DNA from: Ancylostoma caninum
Lineage: Eukaryota; Nematoda; Chromadorea; Rhabditida; Ancylostomatidae
Assembly (NCBI GenBank): GCA_037903475.1
Contig: JBAJFG010000096.1
Span: 620,001 to 684,000, forward strand
Reading direction: 5' to 3'
DNA: 64,000 nucleotides
In this document: piece by piece, positions 35,840 to 47,713 of the stretch
How positions within the stretch are numbered: position 1 is the stretch's first letter
How the letters are laid out: every line of letters begins with the position of its first letter
Position numbers and translations under genes: made by a program
Notes under the pieces: model-generated
What the model was told of the DNA's origin: nothing
Seen by the model: the letters and a program-made list of their open reading frames with translations, nothing else
Database searches by the model: none

Positions 35840-38567
35840 ATACTTTCTGCACATTCCTATGTCAATACAGTCTGATAGGTGAGATTTTTCATGTGTTGTA
35901 AAGTAGATAGTAAATGAAGCAGTCACTTGTAAGCCATATAAAGGAAATATAAATATAATAATTGAATAGGAAAAGGGCGTTAATCGGACCCTTTCCTGGG
36001 ATTCTTCACGCATTTGACTTCCTCTTAGAATCGCAGAGGCACTGAATGCATGTGTACTCTACAGTGCCCACGGCAATTTTTCGAAAGAAAAACGCTAGTT
36101 TTCATTTTTTTTTTTCTTTCTAGTCTTTTAGGTAACTGTAAGCAAAGATAACTCTGTTTGGTTCCATTCGTATCAGAATTACGGCGTGCTTCATACTTTA
36201 CTAGGAAATTGTCTATCTTCTAAATTACTTGCAGCTAAGAATTAGCACGCAAGCCTCCGAATTAATTTCTCGCTGAAGAGATGGGCTTTTTGAAGTACAA
36301 TGTACGTAAACGTAAAATATGACGTAAAATATGAGCTTGAAGCAGTTTTCTCACGTTCCTGCTTTTGAAATCATCTTGTAGAGCTTGTTTACGGCAAGCG
36401 ATTGGTATACAGTCACATAGTTTATATATTGTGCAGCAGCTCAGAGAAATGAACTGACTTGACCCCTCGTTTTTTTAAAAATTTTCTGTCAAAAAAGCAT
36501 CCGCGCGTGGTGTATGTAGTGGCTTCTCAGGAGCACCCGATGTAGTGAATCAGAGCATCAATCTCCTAGACTTCTTTGGTCGCATTTTACCGACTCTAGA
36601 AAGATGGATGGCCTGTCTATCCATGGAAATGTAAATATGTATGAATCTAAGTGACAATTGTTATCTCCCTTCTCGCATTCAACGAACTTCTGAGAGAAAA
36701 GTATGGGGATCACTATCAGGTGTGTACAGTACTGACCGAAAAGGAATCGCTTTTCAGAGTGTCGTTCGCAACTACCTTCGAGATGGAGCTGAAAATTTCC
36801 AATTTTGGCAAACATTGCGCTACCTAGAGGGGGGATAGGAAATCCCACTGTTGACTTTCATTAGATAATGGGGAAAATTCACTTTTTGAAGCTAGAAGCT
36901 ATGAGTATACTACCGATGAGACTTTCACATGGAATGCAGTGCGGTCCACTTAAGGCGATTATTGTGAACCCTGACCGGAGTTTGTTGACGTTGTGTATTG
37001 TCCGTTTCGGCTTGACGCGGCTTTGTTCAGTAATTTCGCATTCATTGATGCAATTTCATACGTCGATGTCGAATGTATTAGGTCGATTCATAAGTTCTGT
37101 CCCTATATGTTTGTCGCATTCTATCTTGTAACTAAAAGATATATTGCTGCCCTAATCTGGATAACGAAGAAGCACTCTATACGCACTAGTGAAGGAATAG
37201 TGGTCCGTCCAGAATTTCATCGTAGTAAGCAAGAACCTTGCACCGATTGAAACTCATCTGCAGCAGTGCATACTGTTCCAGTTTGTTGCGAACGTTGAGG
37301 AACCCAAAGCTCAACAACGCATGTGCACTAAGAATGTCGAGGACATCCACATTTTTGAGACTGTGACACTATGGCTCGATAACTTCTCTTGCGCAGATAA
37401 TGTGCCTCAAAATGAAGCGTGTTCAAAAAGTCTGTTCGAGTTGGATTCGGAGGCTTTGAAGACGCAGCTGAAAGACAACCTCTGTAAAAGCATATGCCAA
37501 TTGACGAAGGCTTTCTGCGCTTTCAACCACTTACAGCGGACTGCAAGGAATTGGTTTCGTCAATCTTCTGTGTTAATGTGTTCCACTTGATTTCATCCAG
37601 GCGAGCAAGGATAGGGGGGTCGAGTGCATCTTTCAACTCCTAGGCATACTTAAAGTTCTTTTAATTTAATTGATCCGTTGACTGAGTATGAGTCCTTGTA
37701 GTGTGAGCTACTGCTTATTATGGGTAGATGTAAGGTTACCACCGGAACAGCAGCACTAAACCGGAAAAACCAGGCCTATACAAGAACTAACTTCTTTTGC
37801 ATGTCTTGTGCAGTATTCAAAGAATTGAGCTACTAAAAGGGAAAAGTACGGAAATTGCCTCAATTTGCATATGCAACCAAGCCGCTCCTATTCAAGAACT
37901 TTATCTGGAGTTGCACTTGAAAGCCAAAATCTTCATCACGCCGACCAAAGCCTAACTCTACGCCCAATTTTACGTAGAATTTTTCGAAGACGCCTGGATG
38001 GAAAGTCACCTTACATCCATCCTATTCCTTAAACTTAGCCCAATCATAATACCAGCTGGCTGTGTCACTGGAAAACAATATACCTGGAAAGTTTCCACAT
38101 TCTAGAGCGACAGGATCGGCGAGGTGCTTTTCGGATAGCGCAAGGTCAGCTACATAAAGACTTGTTAAAGTTGCGTCTTCTCAAAATTATTTGAATTCGA
38201 AGCAAAGGGGACTAGGAGGGACAGAATTTATGAATCAACCTAATACTACTGGTCATGTGGGGGATTTTGAGGCAATCTATCATTGGCTCGAGAGCTTTTG
38301 CCGGTTTATCTTTGAACATAGTACATCCTACTGGGGACTAGTGGATTTCGCCAGTTCCAATAAGTATCGTGTAAAATGATATCCAATCTCGAACACGGAG
38401 TCATGGTGTAAGAGCCACAAATAACTGTGTGGTCAAATCTCGGCTTGATTTGTTTCGTTAGCATATCCACTAATTTATTCACCTTTTCGTTTAAGCAATG
38501 CCTGCTTGAATTTTCTTGGAGACTCAACATCCTGAAATTTTTTTCTCCAACTAAAACCCAGCACCAG
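35840..38567. other. No gene recognised
   Basis: Short open frames only. Around 37350-37610 both strands look weakly protein-like (minus words LARLDEIKWNTLTQKIDETN and VVESAESLRQLAYAFTEVV in different frames). I cannot assign this to a family and treat it as a possible decayed element. Confidence 0.3.
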
Positions 38568-38569
38568 TA

Positions 38570-39051
38570 GGCCCGTAGTAAAGTGTCATGTTAGTGAGAT
38601 GAGTTCCAAAACTCATCACCTCACTTTAGGCGATAATTGCATGCCAGCTCACATTCACGAAATATAGGATAGTAGATGATTGCCACCCACGTCACTGCTA
38701 GAGCACGCATTTGGCAGCAGAGGAGATCATCGCCTTATTAGGAGCTAATCGCCTTCTCATACTGTGGAAATAGTGTAAGAGGTGAGTAGACGCAGAATTA
38801 GCTACCCAGACCGTCTCATTCTGCATCCACTCGCCTCTCACACCATTTCCACAGTTAGAGAAGGCGATCAACTTCCAGAAGGGAGATGATCTCCTATGTT
38901 CGAATATGCGTGCTCTAGCAGTGACGTTGGCGGCAATAATCTGCTATCCTATACTCCGTGGATGTGGGCTGGCACGCAATCAGGCCTAAAGGTGGTGAGT
39001 TTTGGAGTTCATCTCACCGCCATGACACTTTACACACTTTACTACGGGCCC
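38570..39051. mobile_element. Long palindromic (fold-back) element, TA-flanked
   Basis: The left half (38570 to about 38805) and the right half (about 38820 to 39051) are inverted copies with roughly 80-90 percent identity, giving a 482-bp near-complete hairpin. Ends read GGCCCGTAGTAAAGTGTCAT on the left and GGGCCCGTAGTAAAGTGTGT (inverted) on the right, each next to TA. Internal landmarks such as CACTGCTAGAGCACGCAT and TAGGATAG(T/C)AGAT occur in both arms. No coding capacity was seen. TA flanks suggest mobilisation by a Tc1/mariner-type transposase; this is inference. Confidence 0.85.
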
Positions 39052-39174
39052 TATAGTCTTTTTATGAAGTGATACCAGCTCGATCGGTCGACTCAATCCA
39101 TTGACGACTGCGCGGCTCACTAGTGAGCGGCGACTTTTTCCGCATGGTTCAGTTTTACGCATCATTAATCCATA

Positions 39175-39685
39175 CTCAGACAAACCCTCGCTGGGTGCGC
39201 GCGACAATCGTCACAACCGGTCAATACCGGATGATGGTCAGGTGCTGAATGTTGGGCAACAAGGCCTCACCACTTAGATGTACTGATGGTGTATGACCAC
39301 CCTTACAAAAATGGCCACTATGACCTCCCCTTCAACGGAGTGAGTGTTAGAAGTTGAAGAAGATCGGCTTCACATCTTCAGCAACCGAACCTGTACGTCG
39401 CACTGGCCGGCGGAGTCCCACTGATGTTGCTTCGTTTTGTTGGTGGTGAAGTGTTCTGTGTGTTCTCGTTCTCACCGAGCGATGTTCTCCGCGCGCGTTT
39501 CTCGTCGTCTGCGTCCCTCGAAAATCGTCCCTCGTTTGCTACGCGCCCAGCGAAATTGTGCTCCGGCAGAAGCGAGCGACTTTTCCGATCTGCGTCTATT
39601 TCCTTCTGCTCCGCACGAAGTGAAGCAAGGGTCGCTTCTTGCGGAGACCTCAAACAGGTGCGCGCGATCAGCGAGGGTTTGTCTG
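39175..39685. mobile_element. GC-rich TIR element, TA-flanked, 511 bp
   Basis: CTCAGACAAACCCTCGCTG at 39175 is matched by its reverse complement ending at 39685. TA stands outside both ends (39173-39174 and 39686-39687). A GTGCGCGCGA word follows each TIR. The right half (39380-39685) is markedly GC-rich and open in two plus frames and one minus frame (39378-39653). The minus frame reads hydrophilic and protein-like (EQKEIDADRKSRSLLPEHNF). No transposase was recognised. A non-autonomous element carrying captured coding-like DNA is one reading; GC content alone may explain the open frames. Confidence 0.7.
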
Positions 39686-39871
39686 AGTAATGGTCCCTGC
39701 CGCTTTCTTAAATGATAAAGTGATAATTCTTCTAAATCAAAAAGACTGCAAAAATCTATGTTGAGATATTCGCAAACATTTCAGTGCAGAGCAATAAGCC
39801 AAAATTTGAGGAAATATGGAAACACGCAAAAAAAAGTCGTCACTGGATTAACAGTGCCGTCACACTTTTAC

Positions 39872-39974
39872 CATTTGATTGATTGTAGAATTGTAGGCTT
39901 TCTTCGGAGCGGGAGAAGGCCGAGCACCGAGTGCTTGGCTATTTTACGCTCCGGGGGCCCTACAATCGCAAATG
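39872..39974. repeat. Small palindromic repeat, about 103 bp
   Basis: The left arm (CATTTG, GATTGTAG, CGGAGCG, GCCGAGCAC landmarks) and the inverted right arm (CATTTG, GATTGTAGGGCCCCCGGAGC, AGCCAAGCAC) pair over most of their length around a three-base centre. It looks like a miniature palindromic repeat of the sort common in nematode genomes. Confidence 0.6.
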
Positions 39975-40160
39975 AAATCGTTCAACCTTGTGTAAAACTG
40001 TGTAAAACAGTTTCCCATAACCAGTGGAATTTCTGTGAATCATTGGTGCTTTGTCGGTCAAAAAAAACCGAATTGGAGAGCACAAAAATACTGACATCAT
40101 TCTCCGAGTTTCTGTCTGATATCTAGAGGAATCAAAATTCACAGTTGTTTGACTATTCAA

Positions 40161-40799
40161 TCTGTATATATAAAAGTGAAAGTTTGTGTTTGTTTGTGTG
40201 TTTGTATGATTAACCGATCGGGACCAAACTTTGCACACATACCCATCAAGGCGGAAGTTATAGGCTACTTTTCGCCAGGAAATATTGAGTGATTCGTCGA
40301 TTTTATCGATTTTGCGCTACTTTTGTCCCAGGGTGGTGAGAACGTGCCTAGTATTGCTCCTCAATACGATGAACACGAATATCAGAACCATTCTGAGCGA
40401 TACCATCGATTTTATTGATTTTTCGCTATTTCTGCTCCGGGGACGGTGAAGACATGCGTCTGACATGTGTTTTCCCGATAGATGAACAAGAATATGATAA
40501 CCGTTTTGAACGAAATATCAGCTCACTGATTTTATTGATTTTCTATCATGGGTCGGTGGAACCGTTTCTACTGGGGCTTTCCGAAACGTTCAACGTGAAA
40601 ATGGCAAGCATTTTATGAGAGTTTACCAGTCAAACAACTTTGCCTCTTTTTTGACGGAAGGGACGGGATGAAGAAGTGTCGCTTCAGCTGATCAGCAGAT
40701 GATAAACCTCTTGAGAGGATTCTTTTGGCTCAACAGATGTTGACGTCAGCTTCAAATTGCCGGGGGAAATAGAACACCCGAAGCCGGGTAGCCGGCTAC
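40161..40799 (+). mobile_element. Helitron-like non-autonomous element
   Basis: The 5' end reads A then TCTGTATATATAAAAGTGAA, followed by a GTTTGTGTTTG tract and CCGATCGGGACCAAACTTTG, a start I associate with Helitrons of animals. The 3' end contains CGAAGCCGGGTAGCCGGCTA, a GC hairpin directly before CTAC; an intact end would be CTRR before T, so it has decayed by at least one base. The interior holds three imperfect repeats of about 110-120 bp starting GATTTTATCGATTTT at 40299, 40408 and 40528. No Rep/helicase coding sequence is present. Confidence 0.65.
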
Positions 40800-43599
40800 A
40801 CCGTCTATTACGTCATAAACTACTACTCATTTCGTACTATACCCTTATAGCAGAGTTCGATTGAACGTTTAGCGTAAACTAAAGTTCAGCACACGTCAAC
40901 AGGGGAAGGGGAACTGGAGCGTTGCGTTCGAAGAAGCAATATATGGAAAGGAAATAACCACTCGTCGAGTCGTACTTCCTCTTCGAATGGCACTCCTTCT
41001 CTTGAAAATTCAGCAAAATACAGCAGAAGAAATAGTTTTCCATGGGAAATCGAGCATAAAAATATGACAGAGAAAAATAAGGAATGTGCATGCAAAAAAT
41101 GATCGATTTCCTAGGATTTTTCCAGAACCTAGAAAAAAAAACCCATTGTTGCGTTGATGTACATAGTTCGCATTTTCCAGATCCAGGAACAGACGTTTTT
41201 CTGAAGAAGGGAGAATGACATTCCGCTTAGAGTTCTATGACATGGCATTCGCACATATTTAATGATGACAAATGCGGACAAAAAATTTCTCACATGATGA
41301 TTGAACAACGATGAAAAGGAGACCAATTCTATCATATCATTCACTTATTCAAATTTCCGTCTATTTTTTCCTAGCTTCTCATGGCGTGGCCTTTAGGAGC
41401 AAGAAGTGTGCTATTGTCTACTGAAGGCAAGCCAAGCCTTTCTAGCAGATCGCTGCTGCAAGTGTGCTCTGCAAGCTGCGAATTTCCTTCCGCTCAATAG
41501 AATTACATACAATGCCTGTGATTTCACGACCAATTAATTCCGATGCACTTTTCACCTTCCACTCTAGGCGTTGCCAAAGATCCACTAACTCTCATGCCTT
41601 TTTGCGCTTGGCAGTTGACTTACATGTTTTCGTCCAAAGTAGTTCTCCAGGGCAGTTGGTGGATATCAAAGGGTGTCTCGCAGAGGTTTTCATCTAAACT
41701 CCTGCTCAACATTGAATATCAAGGGAGTACACTAACATTCACTCCTTTCTGGATGCCCTATACTTAAATGCACGTTTGAATAAGCAAAAACAAAAATATT
41801 CAATCTCTGTTTCGTTTCCTCCATTAGACAGGGAACAGGGGAAGAATAAGTTTTGTTTTCCGGGAATCCATCAATAGTGAAGGGAGGTCTTAACGAATGA
41901 ACCTTGTTAGAGAAATAGCCTATCTGTTTTGCGTCTACCTCCTTAATTTGTCTTCCGTCCACGAATAGGTAGCATCGAATTCTTGTAATGGGTACTGGAA
42001 TACAACTGAATGCAATACATAGAAGGCAGGAATGAAAAGATTATAGCAGAGAAATAGGCCAAAATCAATAAAGCTAAGAAAAGGAGGAATAAAAGGGCTG
42101 AAAGAGAAATAAATTAGCTCCGATAGAGATACGAAATATGCACAGGGAACTACAAGGACTGCGTGCAAGAGGTGCGACCGCGGCATGGCGTGGCACTCGA
42201 GTTGCCTGCTGCTGGCAGAAGCAGATGACCCAGAGCCACATGCAGGAACACTGTGTCTCAGCCCAAGAGAGCCGCGCCGCGGCCCCGCCCCTTGCTCACG
42301 GCCGTTTGGAGTTCCCTGTATGTGGTCGCCACTTCGGCTTATATTGCAAAGTTTACTCCAAAGTTCGTTGTTCGAGAATCCGGCATCGATTTTGCATCAA
42401 CCTAATACTCATATGGCCAGAGATCTCGTCTTTGCACACTTTGACGATTTAAGTAATAAGTAATATGTCCAATTTGCGAGGAATGATACATTACCTGCTC
42501 TTTAAACGAGACGATGTTTTCTGAGGCAAAGCACTGAAAAGCTATCACATAGGATTTTTAGGCCTCAGATCTCTTGTGCATTCGTGCCAGGATGTCTTGC
42601 GGGCTATAGATGCTGAGACATTTATAGAGCAGTCCGCGTCGTGTGCATGTCGATAAAGTACTTCGTAAAAATCCACGGCAATCCGATCTGCACTTTTAGA
42701 AAAAGTACTAAGGGGAGAAGCCTACAAACCGCCTGTTTTGTTGCGAGGTTTGACGCAGCCTTCAGAAGCACACCCCGCATTTCTACCGTAGTCCATAATT
42801 GTCGCTTCTGCACTTGCACACAAAACGGAAGTATTATATACGTACCTGATTATTACATCTCTAAATCCTATAATATGTCTTCATAAGTGGAATAATGTAT
42901 ATTCATGCTAGAGGAAACTGATTTTCCTTGAAAACTTCCACGGATTCCCTTTGAAACATTCCCTAACTCAAAAACCCTTCGCAATTTTGATTGTGTGTTT
43001 GGCTGTGCGAATTTTTATTATACCTCCCGATGATCTTCCCTAGTCGTAAACACATTTTCTGAGGCCACTCTGACCTTGCTCTTAACTGGACAGCTCTCAA
43101 TTTTTATTCCAGCGCTCCTCATTAGCGATTCCAGAATACGAAATAGGTATCCATTATCTATGGTTCATACGTGCTTGCTACTGCTACGTGCTTGCTTACT
43201 AGTGTTCCTGTGTTTATTTTCGTTTTCTCTACATTTGCTCACATTTGACAGAATATAGACAGTGTGAATCTCAACCTCTTTTCTTCGTTATTAGTTGATC
43301 AGTGGGCGGTTACAGTCCGTTTCAAAAACGACGATAGTTGAGTTTTTGCATTTCTCGCCTGCCTCTACGACTACGGCACTACTTCTCGCGTCTCTCCTTC
43401 TCTAATACGTTCGCAACTATGTACCCCAGTAAAACACACTATTCCTCAAGAGAGCCGGACCGGATACGAAGCCGTCTTCTGCAGAGTCGTACCACAGTTT
43501 AGGCTAGCGTTCACATGGTAGATCGTTGTCTGTTGTCATTCTATTTATTTCCGTCGTATTTCATCGACCATTGCTTCAACTCTTACCACTCCCGTTAAA
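40800..43599. other. No gene recognised
   Basis: Short open frames only. A GC-rich block at about 42160-42330 (containing GAGCCGCGCCGCGGCCCCGC) is open in two plus frames, but neither resembles a known protein. It may be a dispersed repeat. Confidence 0.35.
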
Positions 43600-45995
43600 G
43601 GATGCCCGATACTTCCTCTCGTAAGGGTGTATGACAATTCCTCGGACAAATGGCATTTTTTACTATGCTGTTTCGTGTTTTACGCTTCTGCCGCGGACGA
43701 AAAGTCGGTATAGCTTCGTTCGAGTGCTATTTGGGCTAATCGTAGCAGCCTGACCCCATCTACATAATTTGGGATTGTTCAGGTTTCGCTTGCATAACAC
43801 AAAACAATTAGTCACTAAATCGAACAGAACGGCATGGGACTTGATTATGTTAGTGTGTTAAACGACAGTTTTCTTAGAGTTTGAAGGCGACCGGCCTGCT
43901 CACGTGCTCTGAGCGTCTCAGGCTTTATTTCATTTTTTTTTCATTTGGCGATTACAAGGCCGAGGTAGTTGTATTCATATTAGTATTCGTCGATATCTAT
44001 ACATCTTCGCAGCAGCACTGCATTGCTGCTGGAATAGTCGTAGTGCATGACCTTTGTTCTCAATGCATTGATTGCAAGACCTGATTTAATACCCTTTGCA
44101 CTCAGGGAAGCATTTCTGAGGAATCTTCTGGGGGCTTCTTGGTAAGCGCCATGTCACCTACCAATCGCAGATGACTTAAACCCGTCCCATCAATACTGTG
44201 TTCAGAACTGCTGTAGTCAGTGGCTGGTTGCCGACTCCAGGCATGGTGAACAGGTTACTGAAGACTGGGTCTCTTTGGCACATGCTTCTTTTCCGTTGTC
44301 CTCCTCTACATCCTTCAGAAATGGTCTGAAGGGTTTGCTGCATCCTGAGTATTATTCACTCGTGATTTATGGGTAACGCTCCTCAAAACTTTGTTCTTCT
44401 AGGGCCTCGTAGACCCTTGCCGGTGCAGCTGAGTCGAACGCCACATCTTTTAATTCATAAACTTCAATATGAGCGGCTCCTGGTGATCCACAGAACGATA
44501 GCATTTGACTGTGTTGTGCAACGCGCCAATTTCGCCTTCTTGTTCTACCACGAGAGCCGCTTGAAATGTTTCCGGAGTGACAATGAAAACAAAACAAATC
44601 TGATGCAGTCAGTATTTTATTTCATACTTAATTCAATCCCCTCAAAGCTCAACAGACGTGGTCCGATGTGTTTCAAATTTTTCGCTCTCCATCTATGATG
44701 AATTTCTCTGAAGTATTCAGAGTAACTAGATAAGGCTACGATTAACTCGTCTCTTGATCGGAGTCTTGCCCTTGGATGTTAAGATTCTAAGACGGGTTAT
44801 GTTCAGTGAAGTCGATGCACAAATATCGTTGAATGAGATGGAATATTAGTTTTCATTATTACTTGTTTTTAGATGAACCATAACGCCTGCTTAAGCGATC
44901 ATGCTGACACGGAGGGCCACTTCTTTTTTCCTGTTCAAATCAGCGCATGTCGCTTGGGTCACCGCAGCTAAAACTTCTCTTAAACTTGAAACATTTTTGA
45001 AAACGTTTTTTTTCCAAGTTAGTTCGTCGAATAAAATAAAAATTAATTGCTCATAATAGATGCAGTTATTTAGCACGCATTGTATTCTATCTGTCAAAAC
45101 CTTGTCAGCTATTTTATCTAGTTTTTCTAATGTGGTCACGTTTTCTTAACATTTTGCACATGGCTTACTGTTTGCTCGCGTGCAGCTACGCCTGGTTTTC
45201 AGAACCTAGAAACTATGGCTGGAAAATGAAGGTGTTGATAATCCAAAATCATCATCCAAGTGGTGTTCGGTTAGATTCCGGTTTTTTTTTCAGTTGAAAT
45301 TAATTAGTCACCATCTGAATTTAGCATCTCTCTTTAAATGAGCGTAGTCGCAGATGCTTGACTTGGTACCCTCGTCAAAGCAGGGAATTTGTCGAATCGA
45401 AATGGCATTCACTGTCAATTCACTTGAAGCACTCGCAAACAGAACCGCTTGGAAATTCCTGAGGAAGAACAACTCTTTGGTCGTGATTCCGGAAAGCCCT
45501 CGTAGTTGAAGTTTATCCATAGTCCTCCATGTGCGAGCTAAAATGGAGAGGACAATTTGTAGACTATTAGTGTGAGACGGTTCTTGATGGGATCTCGTTG
45601 TTTCTCTTCTCATAGAGTAAAACAGTCGAAGATCAATGGCACGTAGCTAGTACTTCGCATTTTGTAACGTGGCGCGAGCATCGTGCCAAAACGCTATACA
45701 TCATTGTCCAGAGCCTTTTAAAAGTTCTAATGTGATCCCATCCGATCTGGAAGCTTTTCTTTTATTCGATATCTACACGGCAAGACGTGCTTCCATTATC
45801 GAATATGGTGCGACGTCTTTTCCCAGGCACCACATTTGCTCTCGAAAGTCTAGTCTTGACTTGAGTAAAAGTTGATCATGATGCTTCCTATCTCTGAGCT
45901 GCCAGAACTTTGGAATAACATATGGAATAGCGTCATAATATGGTCCCAACGCTCGCTTTGCTTTTTTCAGACTTTGCTTTTCCAGCTTCACCCTG
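43600..45995 (-). pseudogene. RTE-type reverse transcriptase pseudogene
   Basis: Reading the minus strand from 45995 downward, RTE-clade motifs appear in the correct order. NKRKASRSDGITLELLKGSG (about 45708-45769) is the pre-RT 'GKA.GPDGI' block. ILARTWRTMDK (about 45517-45549) matches the 'ISRTLDE' block. ELKDVAFDSAAPARVYEALE (about 44388-44450) is RT motif A. CSKPFRPFLKD is followed by QRDPVFSNLF (44248-44277), the 'QGDPISP.LF' block. LSHLRLVGDMAL (about 44143-44178) is the 'LRFADDI' catalytic box, with the Asp pair reduced to GD. LAINALRTKVM (44046-44078) and YNYLGLVIAK (43943-43972) follow. Frames shift and stops (such as 45773) interrupt. About 1 kb of unrelated sequence lies between the second and third blocks. 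The far end near 43600 is approximate. It is inactive. Confidence 0.85.
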
Positions 45996-46195
45996 CAATC
46001 GACTTATCGGGAAGTGGTGCGATCTTCAGAAAGTCACTACTTGCCCAGTCTGTTGAAAATGTGTGGTTCGTGCACCGATCCATTCGCTTCAGCTTTGCAG
46101 AATGCCCAAGTGCAGTCTTTGTTTTGCTGCACAGTGTGAGTTGGAGCTACACTTTGAGCTCTCGGATCTGATATGAATGATCGTATGTCTATGTA

Positions 46196-46225
46196 CAGGG
46201 TGCGCGATAAGTTCTTGGACAATAT
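46196..46225 (+). mobile_element. Lone Tc1-like terminal repeat
   Basis: TA (46194-46195) is followed by CAGGGTGCGCGATAAGTTCT and TGGAC, a typical Tc1-like terminus. The matching inverted end was not found within reach, and no transposase follows. It is probably an orphan end. Confidence 0.55.
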
Positions 46226-47589
46226 ATTTACTACCACCACAAGAGCGGAATTCAATTTAATGGGATGAGCTCTAAGGCCATACTAAGCGACTTAAATAAC
46301 CTATAAAATTAGGAATTTGTCAGCACCTGCTTTTGTAACAGCTTAAAGTCGAGTGGGAGGCTCACCCATTGCGGCACGGTGGTATTTCTTGTATGAATCC
46401 TTCCAAAGCTTTCCCTCAGTTTTATGGTACGAGCTCAAACTTTTCTATGATGTAGCCTTGATTCGCCCTTTAACATCGTTAGCATGGAGCAGACCATCGG
46501 ATTCAGATTAGTGCCGCACAAGAATTAGATCTCAGCACAGGACTTCCTCCACCACTCCAGGACACGCAGTTTTGGGCTATGCAATATGAATTTAATGCTG
46601 CAAGGTCTCTTCTCACCTAAAATGATATCCAAATAAGACCGAGCGTGACGTCGATGTTGCGAACCACAAAAACCTAAGAAAATTTGCTCTAACCGGACAT
46701 CTTTTTAAAAACATGGTGAAATTCTTGAAGGAAGCGAGAAAATGGAGTTCCCTGCTGACCGCGGAATTCTTCAGTGCTTTTTACATCTACATATACCATT
46801 TTTCTAATGAGAATAGAACAGCTTTATTCTGAAAAGTGGCTCCAGTGGCTCCAGTTCCAAGATGACATCGTTGCTCAGTGCCCCGATGGGTGCACCTCCC
46901 ACTCGACTTTGAGCTAATACAAAAGCAGTTGACGGCACATTTCCGATCTACTTGGTTATATGAGTTACTATTGAGTTGATTTAGTGCGGTCATAAAGATC
47001 ATGCCATTGCGTTGAATTCTGCTCCTGTGGTGGTACTAAATATGGTGTGAAAGAACATATGGCGCATATACATACATACATACATACCCCTATACATACA
47101 TACTTCCCCTAAAAATACGTGTGAATTTTGCTGCTGTCCCATTCAGTCCCAATTTGTATCAGTTTTTTTTGGGCAACGCTTGAGCAGAACAATAGATGTC
47201 ACTAACCTTGGCTTTGCAAATAGGTGCAATTCGAATAGTTTTTCTAGAATTTTTAATACACTTCTACACGTGGGAATAATAATTATGACCCATTCGATTT
47301 CCGTTTCTGAAGGAACGTACCTCTTATACCATTTCCCCACAAAGCATATGGGGAAAACTACTGTTTTTCAGCTTGTGAACTTGCTTGTTTGGGATGGGAC
47401 TCGATTGAGTGGTAACTTCGCTGCGTTAATTACTTATTTGCGGCTATCGTCGTAGAGCGAAAGTTTGCCGGCAGCTGCATAATGCTTCATTACTTCCGCA
47501 GTTTCATTCGACCGAATAAAAATGAGAAAGAAAGGATGGAACCAAATGCAGTTTTTTTTCCAAGAGCTCTATTAGCTCATATGTTTCCT
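46226..47589. other. No gene recognised
   Basis: Short unassigned open frames, and a CATA microsatellite at about 47067-47104. Confidence 0.35.
47067..47104 (+). repeat. (CATA)n microsatellite
   Basis: About six ATACATACATAC units are interrupted by CCCCTA and then continue as TACATACATACT. Confidence 0.85.
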
Positions 47590-47713
47590 TAGTGGCGGAC
47601 GCAGGTAGGGGGACAATGGGGAGGCTAGAATGGATCGCCAAATTTTTGGAAAACCTTGTAAAATAAATGAAAATCTCGTATTAGTTTATTTTAATTGTTC
47701 ATTTTAACTATTA

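Noticed and set aside
42138..42463. Two overlapping plus-strand frames in a GC-rich block
   Set aside because: Neither resembles a known protein. High GC lowers stop frequency, so open length is weak evidence.
45725..45752. ATCCCATCCGATCTGGAAGC, reminiscent of 5S rRNA
   Set aside because: It is explained by the RTE reading frame on the minus strand, and the rest of a 5S gene is missing.
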